From: a virus
Reading direction: 5' to 3' (one strand)
DNA length: 20,797 bases
IMG/VR virus record: IMGVR_UViG_3300042939_000055
Span: 1 to 20,797 of that record
Of the stretch, positions 6,993 through 12,980 are shown one piece after another. Position 1 is the stretch's first letter. Each line of letters opens with the position of its first letter. Below the pieces are notes generated by a model that worked only from the letters and a program-made list of their open reading frames with translations, was not told the origin of the DNA and ran no database searches. The translations under genes were made by a program, and so were the position numbers.

Positions 6993-8849
6993 TTAATTGA
7001 CGATATTATATTCCCAATATTTTTCTTGGCAACACAAAAATGGTTCGCATTCTTGATTTTCTTCTGGGCAGTCACCAACTGGAGAATCGTCGTTGTTTTT
7101 AATGTTCGCCATCAACCTCACTCGATCAATGGTTGCTGATCCAGTTAGATTGATTTTGATTTGAAATTCACTTCCTTCTACTGATGGGATGCCAGCCAAG
7201 TCATTGCACTCACTTGGGTCTGGTGTGTTAAACTTATAGCGTTTGTAGCGATTACCACCCCGCTGCGGGACACATTCAGTCACCACCGGAGAACATGGAT
7301 TGCAGCCAAAAGTAGTAGGCACTTTAAGTTCCGACCAGCAAGGATTGCTGTCTGCGCGAAATTCAACAGAACTTTCTACTTCTCCCTTAATCTCACTCAT
7401 CCACATTTCTCCACCAGTAATTTTCTTACGGAGGAACTTGTTTGTTGCTCCGCTTCGGTTGAAGTCATACCTGCCAGTAGTGAAGAAGGATTCAATCTGC
7501 CTTGTTCCGTTTGGGCCAAAGTCATCAGTTTGTTCTGATGTTACTTCATACAAGCGATTTTTATTGTCGTTATCAAATGAGAAAGCGAACCCACGCTTCT
7601 GTCCAGCTATCAATGCTGATAACATTTGAGTAGGTCGAATACCAGTCCATAGCCCGTTCCAACGGAATGTCAGTTGAGCGTCCGGTGCTGGAGATGCCGA
7701 CTGGTCAAGATCAAGCGCGATCATCCCACGATGATACCTATGAAGTCCGAGTGCTGATGTTCTTTTAATCTCAGGAGCAACTGTGCTTAATAGGTAGTTG
7801 TCAAAAAACATTGAAGACGCAAACTGTCTAAGCCAAGGCGTATCACGTTCCACCCATTTGTTTACCTCTCTCGATAGTTTACGAAGTGAGAAGTATCTAT
7901 TAAACTCAGATTGAGTATTTGAATAGAACGCCCAACCATCGTGTGACCTAAACCAAAGCTCAGAGTTTACCAATCCCAAGTATGGGCTTGTGCATCCGCG
8001 CCCAAGAAGACTAATACGTTGGATGTTTGTCGTATTCCATTGCGCTCTTGGGATTGATACATCCATTGCAAACGCTCCATTGCCAGTTAAGACTACAAGT
8101 TGACCTTGGCCGCGAAGGTTCAACCCAAGCTCTGGCATCACTTTCATGCCAGTGATATTTCCCATCATGCTTGGAGTGGAAAACGCCCCTCCCAATTCCC
8201 AGTAAGTTATCTCGGTGAATCTACGGGTGTTGGTAGTATCAGTAAATCCAGCACCAAAGATAATGTCAGATGCGTAGATTTGGTTAAATCTATCGGATAC
8301 GAATACACGGCCAAACGCATACTCCATGATCGTGCCAATCGGCATTTCTCGATTGAATGGATTCAGCCTCACTGCGTTGGTATTAAGATCGCCATTCCAT
8401 GCAATCGGGTTTTGGTATCCGTTCTGGATGTAGAGTTGGTCTTCAGCCTGCACGAAAAAGGTGTGCATCAGGCTTCCATCATTCCATGTCCACCCATCTG
8501 CTACTGGTAGTTTGTAGGCGTAAGCAACATTGTTTACGATCTTCAGAAAGTAGATTACCCCCGCGACTGATATTACTATTCCATCAGCAGATTCGTATGT
8601 TGTCCTCCGATATGGATACGCGCCTTGGAAGTTTCCAGTCTGAATATCGTTTACGATAGTCTCTGGTTGTCCCACTCCCGCTACGATGTTGATATTCCTG
8701 ATACTTGGGCGAGTGCGGTTAATGCCGCCTCGGAAGGTTCTATTCACCGATTCGGCTACATACATCTCAGGCAAATACGATGGATGCGTTGCAGCGTCTT
8801 GCGCTATAACACTTGTGAATCCATCAAAGACTGATCCTTCTGCTGGCAT
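6993..8849 (-). CDS. Putative tail nozzle / stabilisation (tail tubular B-like) protein, 618 aa
   Basis: The size, gene position and beta-rich sequence fit the podovirus nozzle or stabilisation proteins, which are largely beta-propellers. Repeating patterns such as GVIYFLKIVNN, DQLYIQNG, GRVFVSDR and GQLVVLTGNGAFAM look like propeller blades. A basic helix (YFSLRKLSREVNKW) follows near residue 335. The C-terminal third contains a cysteine cluster (FGCNPC, TECVP, ECND, DCPEENQECEPFLCCQ). The ATG shares a base with the previous TAA (TAATG), so it is translationally coupled to the collar-domain fibre gene. I cannot assign a family with certainty. Confidence 0.65.
   Translation of the reverse strand: MPAEGSVFDGFTSVIAQDAATHPSYLPEMYVAESVNRTFRGGINRTRPSIRNINIVAGVGQPETIVNDIQTGNFQGAYPYRRTTYESADGIVISVAGVIYFLKIVNNVAYAYKLPVADGWTWNDGSLMHTFFVQAEDQLYIQNGYQNPIAWNGDLNTNAVRLNPFNREMPIGTIMEYAFGRVFVSDRFNQIYASDIIFGAGFTDTTNTRRFTEITYWELGGAFSTPSMMGNITGMKVMPELGLNLRGQGQLVVLTGNGAFAMDVSIPRAQWNTTNIQRISLLGRGCTSPYLGLVNSELWFRSHDGWAFYSNTQSEFNRYFSLRKLSREVNKWVERDTPWLRQFASSMFFDNYLLSTVAPEIKRTSALGLHRYHRGMIALDLDQSASPAPDAQLTFRWNGLWTGIRPTQMLSALIAGQKRGFAFSFDNDNKNRLYEVTSEQTDDFGPNGTRQIESFFTTGRYDFNRSGATNKFLRKKITGGEMWMSEIKGEVESSVEFRADSNPCWSELKVPTTFGCNPCSPVVTECVPQRGGNRYKRYKFNTPDPSECNDLAGIPSVEGSEFQIKINLTGSATIDRVRLMANIKNNDDSPVGDCPEENQECEPFLCCQEKYWEYNIVN
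8644..8659. repeat. TATCG-N4-CGATA dyad, copy 5 (in coding sequence)
   Basis: The plus strand reads ATATCGTTTACGATAG. It lies in the nozzle-like gene and encodes IVND. The 14-bp core is identical to the core of copies 6 and 7, and the outer pair is mismatched. Confidence 0.6.
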
Positions 8850-9943
8850 TATGTTTTGATAATGTAGTTCATCGCCACATTTTGAGGGCGAGTTTCTGTT
8901 TGTCCATCAGATGCTATTGTATGTTGGTGATCCGATCCACCAGATGAAGTTGTTCCAGAATAGGTGTGTGTATGGCGAGTGCTTGCGCCTCCTGTGTTAA
9001 ATGGGGCTTGAGAATTTCTTTGCACATCAGTTCCGCCGCCAGATTGCACGTTTCCAGTAAGATTTGTTTCAGAGTAAACATGGCTATGATCTGGTGAATC
9101 AACTCCAGTTGTTCCGCTAAATGAATGGGTGTGGGTTGCGTTAAACAACCCTGTATTACCACTGTGATTATGAGATTTGAATGCGTCTGCTTGAGTGGTT
9201 CCAAATGCACGGAGAGGGTCAATTCCCCTGCCATTATCAAATCCACGAACAAACATTCCGCGAAGATCAGGGACGGCAAAGTTTGTTAGTCCATCTCCAG
9301 CGCCATAGGTAGTTCCAATAGCAGAAAACAAGTTAGGTTGAGGGGATGGATCAAGTGCTGTTCTCCCATACAATGAACCATCGCAGATAACCCATCCAGA
9401 AGGCGCAGAGTTTGCGGCGAAAGGAACAATTGCTCCAGTTGGGATACCACCGGGAATCGTTGAGTTGAATTGGATATTCCCACTCAATACTTGCAAGAAG
9501 TCTCCATTTACTCCGCTCGCAAGTGAAAATGAACTGCCATTTTTAACCAAGACTCCGTTACCAGCTGGAAGGAGTGAGGCCAAATTACCAATCTTCCATT
9601 GAGTTCCATCCCAGTAAGCCAAGAAGTTATCGCCCGTATCAGTGGGTTGCCATTGTCTTACAGTTCCATCGGCCAAAAGAACCATGATCTTAGGCGCGAC
9701 ATCGACTGCGTTAAGTTGCAAACTAGGCAGTTTGATTGGTGATGTCAGTGATCCACTCTTCCAAGCAACATCGTTGTTTTGGTCATACTGGAGAAGAGAT
9801 ACTTCAGTTGGTTCCACCAATACCTTTTGGCAAGAAGCGTGATCTTCTACTACGAGTTTGCGTCCATCTGTAGTTGTTTCAAGTCCTTCGCAAAACAATG
9901 GAAACTCTGTGTCGCAAGGTGGGCAGTTTGTGCAGTCGCTCAT
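8849..9943 (-). CDS. Tail fibre with phage tail collar domain, 364 aa
   Basis: Residues 1-43 form a cysteine-bearing module (CPPC, PLFCE-LETT, VVED, CQK) shared with the next upstream fibre. Residues 166-235 match the phage tail collar domain: PTGAIVPFA, PSGWVICDG, the YGAGDG turn and VPDLRGMFVRG. The C-terminal part has five His-X-His motifs (258-260, 271-273, 286-288, 324-326, 339-341) in SGTT-type repeats. Such motifs bind metal along the axis of trimeric fibres such as T4 long tail fibres. The protein is therefore most likely a trimeric, metal-stabilised fibre that contacts the host. The ATG has no Shine-Dalgarno sequence. Confidence 0.88.
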   Translation of the reverse strand: MSDCTNCPPCDTEFPLFCEGLETTTDGRKLVVEDHASCQKVLVEPTEVSLLQYDQNNDVAWKSGSLTSPIKLPSLQLNAVDVAPKIMVLLADGTVRQWQPTDTGDNFLAYWDGTQWKIGNLASLLPAGNGVLVKNGSSFSLASGVNGDFLQVLSGNIQFNSTIPGGIPTGAIVPFAANSAPSGWVICDGSLYGRTALDPSPQPNLFSAIGTTYGAGDGLTNFAVPDLRGMFVRGFDNGRGIDPLRAFGTTQADAFKSHNHSGNTGLFNATHTHSFSGTTGVDSPDHSHVYSETNLTGNVQSGGGTDVQRNSQAPFNTGGASTRHTHTYSGTTSSGGSDHQHTIASDGQTETRPQNVAMNYIIKT

Positions 9944-9960
9944 AATATTTTTTATGTAAA

Positions 9961-10851
9961 TTAAACAACAATACGCAGTTCGCCAGTTGATGTTTTGTAA
10001 ACATCATCAGCAACTAATCCACCAGTAATTGCAGCGGCATTCGTTGCATAAGTTGGAAGACCTTGTAAACGAAGTGTTCCATTTACATGAAGTTTTTTTT
10101 GCGGAGTAGAAGTTCCAATCCCGACATTACCCGCGCTTGCTACACGCATCTGTTCAGCATTGTTTGATTTTATGATGAGCGGATGCGCTGAAGATGTTCC
10201 CACTTCAGCCTGCGCGTTCTGTTCTGCCGTAAGATCAACTGAAACTCCACCTTGAGTAGCGATATATGAAGATGAAGCTGCGCTAGACGTATCAGTATTT
10301 ACTACTCTTACTGCTGTTTGCGCTGCTTGAGTTTGGGATACGTCTAGCTTTACTGCTGGAGAGTTCGTTCCAATACCTACACTACCATTCGTGTTCGATT
10401 GTAGGTTTACGCTCGTTCCATCAATCTGAAGGATAGCTGAGTTAGTAAAAATCCTTGGGGTAGTTCCTGCGGCTTGGATGCGAAGATCATAGTCATCCGA
10501 GTTTGGATTCTTCAAATCCATGTAAACATTTCCTGTTCCTCCAACCTCAATGCGGGTGTCGCCACTTGGGTTGTTTAAAAGCAATTCAGTTCCGCTGATA
10601 GAGGAGAACGCCACTCCACCAGTTGAATCTCTTTTAACAATTGTATTCGGAGTATTTGTGCTTACAGCTTGAGTAAACTTGATAAATCCATCCGTAACTA
10701 TCGGAATACTACCCTCTGTGCCCGTAAGACGCTTTTGGCAGAACAATGAATCCTCAACAACAAATGCTTTTGCTGTGCTTGTTGTTTCAAGCGGTTCACA
10801 GAATAATGGATAGTCTGTTTCGCAAGGAGGAGCTGGTGTGCATGGAGTCAT
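9961..10851 (-). CDS. Tail fibre protein with GIGT-P repeats, 296 aa
   Basis: Residues 1-42 carry the same cysteine module as the collar-domain fibre (APPCETDYPLFCEPLETT, VVED, CQK). The body is beta-rich and contains two GIGT-x-x-P motifs (159-165 and 244-250), each followed by a K-L-(D/H)-V strand. This pattern is common in trimeric phage fibres and in bacterial surface proteins. No intramolecular chaperone domain of the S74 type is seen, and the C-terminus ends at ELRIVV. The shared N-terminus suggests that both fibres attach to the same tail component. The gap to the next gene is 17 bases. Confidence 0.8.
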   Translation of the reverse strand: MTPCTPAPPCETDYPLFCEPLETTSTAKAFVVEDSLFCQKRLTGTEGSIPIVTDGFIKFTQAVSTNTPNTIVKRDSTGGVAFSSISGTELLLNNPSGDTRIEVGGTGNVYMDLKNPNSDDYDLRIQAAGTTPRIFTNSAILQIDGTSVNLQSNTNGSVGIGTNSPAVKLDVSQTQAAQTAVRVVNTDTSSAASSSYIATQGGVSVDLTAEQNAQAEVGTSSAHPLIIKSNNAEQMRVASAGNVGIGTSTPQKKLHVNGTLRLQGLPTYATNAAAITGGLVADDVYKTSTGELRIVV

Positions 10852-10866
10852 AAGGCTTGTAGGTTA

Positions 10867-11142
10867 TTATAGTGCTTGCCAAGCGGTTCCGTTCCATACA
10901 AACATAATATTGGATGTTGTATTAAAATACAATGCACCGACAATTAGAGCATTTCCAGAATTATCGACCGTTGGTGCGGTTGCTTTTGCGCCCAAGTAAA
11001 CCGTGTTAAATTGAGCCACTTGATCCGCTGCATATTGAGCTATGCGAGCGTAGTATGCTGCCCTTTCAGCGATTGCATTCATCGCGTCCTCACTTGGGCC
11101 GCATGGGTTACATTTAGAACTTCTGGATTTTGAACAACTCAT
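10867..11142 (-). CDS. Short tail fibre-like protein, 91 aa
   Basis: The N-terminus is cysteine-rich (MSCSKSRSSKCNPCG), followed by an Ala-rich helix (AERAAYYARIAQYAADQ). Residues 49-91 (VYLGAKATAPTVDNSG to FVWNGTAWQAL) match the short LGA-A-P--DN-G--L--GALYFNT---M-VWNG-AW module widespread in phage fibre and neck proteins. The MSC start and Ala-rich helix resemble the N-terminus of the collagen-like fibre. A dyad occupies the gap before the ATG, with one base between. This gene opens the fibre-plus-nozzle block. Confidence 0.78.
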   Translation of the reverse strand: MSCSKSRSSKCNPCGPSEDAMNAIAERAAYYARIAQYAADQVAQFNTVYLGAKATAPTVDNSGNALIVGALYFNTTSNIMFVWNGTAWQAL

Positions 11143-11143
11143 A

Positions 11144-11159
11144 ATATCGTTTACGATAA
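11144..11159. promoter_or_regulatory. TATCG-N4-CGATA dyad, copy 6, before short fibre gene
   Basis: The plus strand reads ATATCGTTTACGATAA. It fills the 18-base gap between the stop of the Cys-His-Asp lipoprotein gene (11161-11163) and the ATG at 11142. No Shine-Dalgarno sequence is present in the gap. Confidence 0.7.
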
Positions 11160-11160
11160 T

Positions 11161-11523
11161 TTAATCAAGGAAACTTGCACTGACAAGAGAAATTTTAGGG
11201 TGGGTATAAGCAAGCCAAGCATTAGCAATACTTGCAGGATCATAATACCATGCGCGAAGATTGACTGACTTCCAATATGAATCCCAAACATAGAGTTTAT
11301 TCGCGCCAGTTGGGTATAAGTAAACTGTAACTGCATGACCCCAATCTTTGGTTTGGATTCGCAACACGCGAGCTTGTATCGCTTTTTCTCTAAGCCCCTG
11401 CGCCATTGCTATTGCTTCTGGTAAACAAGCGTTTTTGTAGCGCCCTGAGAACGATGGCTCATTAACCGGAAGCGTTGAGCATCCAACGAGAGCTAGTATA
11501 GCTATGGCGATTATGAATCTCAT
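11161..11523 (-). CDS. Lipoprotein with a Cys-His-Asp triad, transglutaminase/papain-like, 120 aa
   Basis: I chose the ATG at 11523 because it overlaps the stop of the previous gene by ATGA and opens directly on a signal peptide (MRFIIAIAILALVGCSTL) with lipobox LVGC, Cys15 being the lipidation site. After that come KNACLPEA (Cys33), WGHAVTVYLY (His63) and YVWDSYW (Asp81). This order and the flanking strands match small transglutaminase- or papain-like folds. In its lysis-cassette position it may cut or bind cell-wall or outer-membrane material, or act as a late exclusion factor. The enzymatic role is inferred from three residues and their spacing. A longer frame reaching 11631 is a shadow overlapping the YkuD-like gene. 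Confidence 0.75.
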   Translation of the reverse strand: MRFIIAIAILALVGCSTLPVNEPSFSGRYKNACLPEAIAMAQGLREKAIQARVLRIQTKDWGHAVTVYLYPTGANKLYVWDSYWKSVNLRAWYYDPASIANAWLAYTHPKISLVSASFLD

Positions 11524-12062
11524 ACCTGTTCCACCAAAAGATATGGAATCGTCTTCTGGTTGTATCGACTCATTTCTGAATAGACGAGGTTGATGAATCC
11601 GTCCCATTGTGTCGGGTAGATTGTTTGGCAACCAAGCGAGCTGGTTGTATTAAATCCCCCTTTGTGGATATTAATCGCGATCCCAAGCGACTCACCCTCA
11701 GAGTCTCTAATGACGGGAAGAGCCTCATTTGGCGTAGCAGGTCTAAGTGCTGGATACCCGCCACTCGGTTTACTAATTCCATGCTTACCTTTTTTGTAGC
11801 GATGAACACCCGGAATGAGCGAAGCCACGCCTTTTTTAAAGACCGACGGATCAGTGTTAGCGTTAAAAGTAGCATGGCACGATGGTGATAGTAAGATAAT
11901 GGCATCATCATATAAGTTTCGGTCGTTTTTTCCTTTTACTCCCATTGAATTGGCGTAATACCCTCGTATTCCAACCAAAACAACTCTATCTTCAATCCTT
12001 GCTTTGATTACCATAGCAAGGGTTTTTTCTTTAGCCTGTTGAGGTCTGGAATTTGGGAGCAT
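11520..12062 (-). CDS. YkuD-like (L,D-transpeptidase-type) cysteine protein, candidate endolysin, 180 aa
   Basis: The C-terminal half has the signature H-x(8)-S-x-G-C: INIHKGGFNTT, then SSLGCQT, with His133 and Cys145. That is the active-site layout of YkuD-type L,D-transpeptidases (HG...S-GC). The middle (VGIRGYYAN, NDRNLYDDA, FNANTDPS, PGVHRYKKGKHG) matches a phage branch of this fold that I remember as being annotated as lysis-related. No signal peptide is seen, so export would need a holin. It sits between a holin-like gene and a lipoprotein. It is the only plausible peptidoglycan enzyme in the window. Hydrolysis rather than transpeptidation is inferred from context. Confidence 0.78.
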   Translation of the reverse strand: MLPNSRPQQAKEKTLAMVIKARIEDRVVLVGIRGYYANSMGVKGKNDRNLYDDAIILLSPSCHATFNANTDPSVFKKGVASLIPGVHRYKKGKHGISKPSGGYPALRPATPNEALPVIRDSEGESLGIAINIHKGGFNTTSSLGCQTIYPTQWDGFINLVYSEMSRYNQKTIPYLLVEQV

Positions 12063-12232
12063 TATCCTTTACGAATTACGTTGATTAAACCAACTAATCC
12101 CAATCCAGCTACAAGAATCGCTTCTTGCAACTCCGGTTCGATCTTAACTCCAACTGCCGTAGCAATCAGAATCAATCCGCGCCAAGTTGAATTTTCACTC
12201 AACTTCTCTAACAATATTTCTAGTATTTTCAT
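12062..12232 (-). CDS. Holin-like small membrane protein 2, 56 aa
   Basis: The start at 12232 overlaps the upstream lipoprotein gene by ATGA and has an AAAGGA sequence 8-13 bases before it, one of the few Shine-Dalgarno-like sites here. A short helical N-terminus (MKILEILLEKLSE) precedes two hydrophobic stretches (RGLILIATAVGV and ILVAGLGLVGLINVI) split by the polar turn KIEPELQEA, then a basic end (RKG). The core is clearly related to the other holin-like protein. It may be a second holin, an antiholin or a pinholin-type partner. The stop shares a base with the next ATG (TAATG). Confidence 0.75.
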   Translation of the reverse strand: MKILEILLEKLSENSTWRGLILIATAVGVKIEPELQEAILVAGLGLVGLINVIRKG

Positions 12233-12387
12233 TTTTTTGTTCCTTTCGGTTCGGGTAGTTCGTATGTCAGCCTCCCGTAATCTGTTTCTAGCGATACTCC
12301 AAGCGTAGTGCATCCAGTTAAGAATGCAAGTGCAAGAAATACGAATGAAATTAAAATCATCCCAAGTGCAATTTTTTCTGGTTTCAT
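12229..12387 (-). CDS. Small lipoprotein, spanin candidate, 52 aa
   Basis: This frame runs from ATG (12387) to TGA (12229), with ATGA overlaps at both ends to the two holin-like genes. It starts with a positively charged tip and a hydrophobic signal (MKPEKIALGMILISFVFLAL), then lipobox LTGC with Cys26, and a short mature part of 27 residues ending in YELPEPKGTKK. Outer spanins of Gram-negative phages are short lipoproteins encoded in the lysis cassette, and this fits in size and place. It has fewer prolines than typical Rz1 and no partner inner spanin is visible, so the spanin role is a suggestion. Confidence 0.75.
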   Translation of the reverse strand: MKPEKIALGMILISFVFLALAFLTGCTTLGVSLETDYGRLTYELPEPKGTKK

Positions 12388-12563
12388 TTATTTTTGTTCC
12401 AGTTTTTTGCTATGACAGCAAGCGAGCCGATTCCAACAGCAATACCTACTAGCAGCGAAGCTATCCTTAACCAAGCCTCCACTTCTGGAAGCATTGATAT
12501 TCCGACTGAAGTTGCCGTTGCCAGCAATCCAGCAGCGCAAGCATTAAACGATGGTGTGTCCAT
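12384..12563 (-). CDS. Holin-like small membrane protein 1, 59 aa
   Basis: I chose the ATG at 12563, five bases after the stop of the preceding gene, over a longer frame that would start inside that gene. The protein has two hydrophobic stretches (AAGLLATATSVGISML and IASLLVGIAVGIGSLAVIA) split by a polar PEVEAW turn, and a basic tail (KNWNKNK). The pattern ATA-VG----PE-----A-L-VG--VG is shared with the second holin-like protein. This is the usual layout of small phage holins. The pair probably arose by duplication. Confidence 0.78.
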   Translation of the reverse strand: MDTPSFNACAAGLLATATSVGISMLPEVEAWLRIASLLVGIAVGIGSLAVIAKNWNKNK

Positions 12564-12568
12564 AATTT

Positions 12569-12976
12569 TTAAGATGAAAGTTCTGTCATTGCTGCAACAA
12601 CGACCGTTGCAAAAGTATATGGCGGCAGTGCCCAATCATTGCGCGAGCCTTGATCTTGTGCATAGATAGCCAAAATTCCCCTTAAATACAGCTCAAGCGC
12701 ATCCAGTTCCGCGCATGTTTTGTTGGCAGCCGTTAAACTCATTCGCAGATAAATCAACGTAGGTTGGTAGTCGCTCCCGAGGCCTATGTTATATAGGTGC
12801 TCAATCGCCGTGCAAAATGGAAGCGGGAGATTCGGTATTGGAGGCGCGGGCTGGGCTGCCAACCAAAGCGCAAATTCCTCTTCCGTCATTTGCACCCAAG
12901 GCGGTCCTGGGTCAATGTCAGACTCTCTCCTGCGGGCGAGGGTTCCAATTTCGGGATTTAAGTGAAGGTAAAGCAT
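12569..12976 (-). CDS. Unknown protein, 135 aa, first gene of the lysis run
   Basis: The ATG lies four bases after the stop of the collagen-like gene and has no Shine-Dalgarno sequence. The N-terminal part (MLYLHLNPEIG, then WVQMTEEEFALWLAAQPAPP) looks like a small beta region and a helix with a Pro-rich end. The rest is helical (LIYLRMSLTAANKTCAELDALELYLRGILAIYA). No family is recognised. Position right after a large fibre could mean a fibre chaperone or assembly protein. Adjacency to the holin genes is equally compatible with a lysis role. Confidence 0.7.
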   Translation of the reverse strand: MLYLHLNPEIGTLARRRESDIDPGPPWVQMTEEEFALWLAAQPAPPIPNLPLPFCTAIEHLYNIGLGSDYQPTLIYLRMSLTAANKTCAELDALELYLRGILAIYAQDQGSRNDWALPPYTFATVVVAAMTELSS

Positions 12977-12980
12977 TTTT

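Noticed and set aside
6872-7078. 68-aa minus-strand frame across the end of the nozzle gene
   Set aside because: It competes with the convincing upstream extension of the 122-aa gene and starts inside the nozzle gene with no fitting start site.
11161-11631. Longer version of the Cys-His-Asp lipoprotein starting at 11631
   Set aside because: It would place 36 non-hydrophobic residues before the signal peptide and overlap the YkuD-like gene. The ATGA overlap at 11523 is the better start.
12062-12077. Dyad-like TTATCCTTTACGAATT before the YkuD-like gene
   Set aside because: Only 12 of 16 bases match the dyad and the right arm is lost. It is the ordinary end of the holin-like gene. It may be a decayed copy but is not counted.
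12062-12313. Longer version of holin-like protein 2 starting at 12313
   Set aside because: The extra 27 residues overlap the 52-aa lipoprotein gene in another phase. The ATG at 12232 has an AAAGGA site and an ATGA overlap.
12384-12635. Longer version of holin-like protein 1 starting at 12635
   Set aside because: The extra 24 residues lie inside the 135-aa gene in another phase. The ATG at 12563 follows that gene's stop by five bases.
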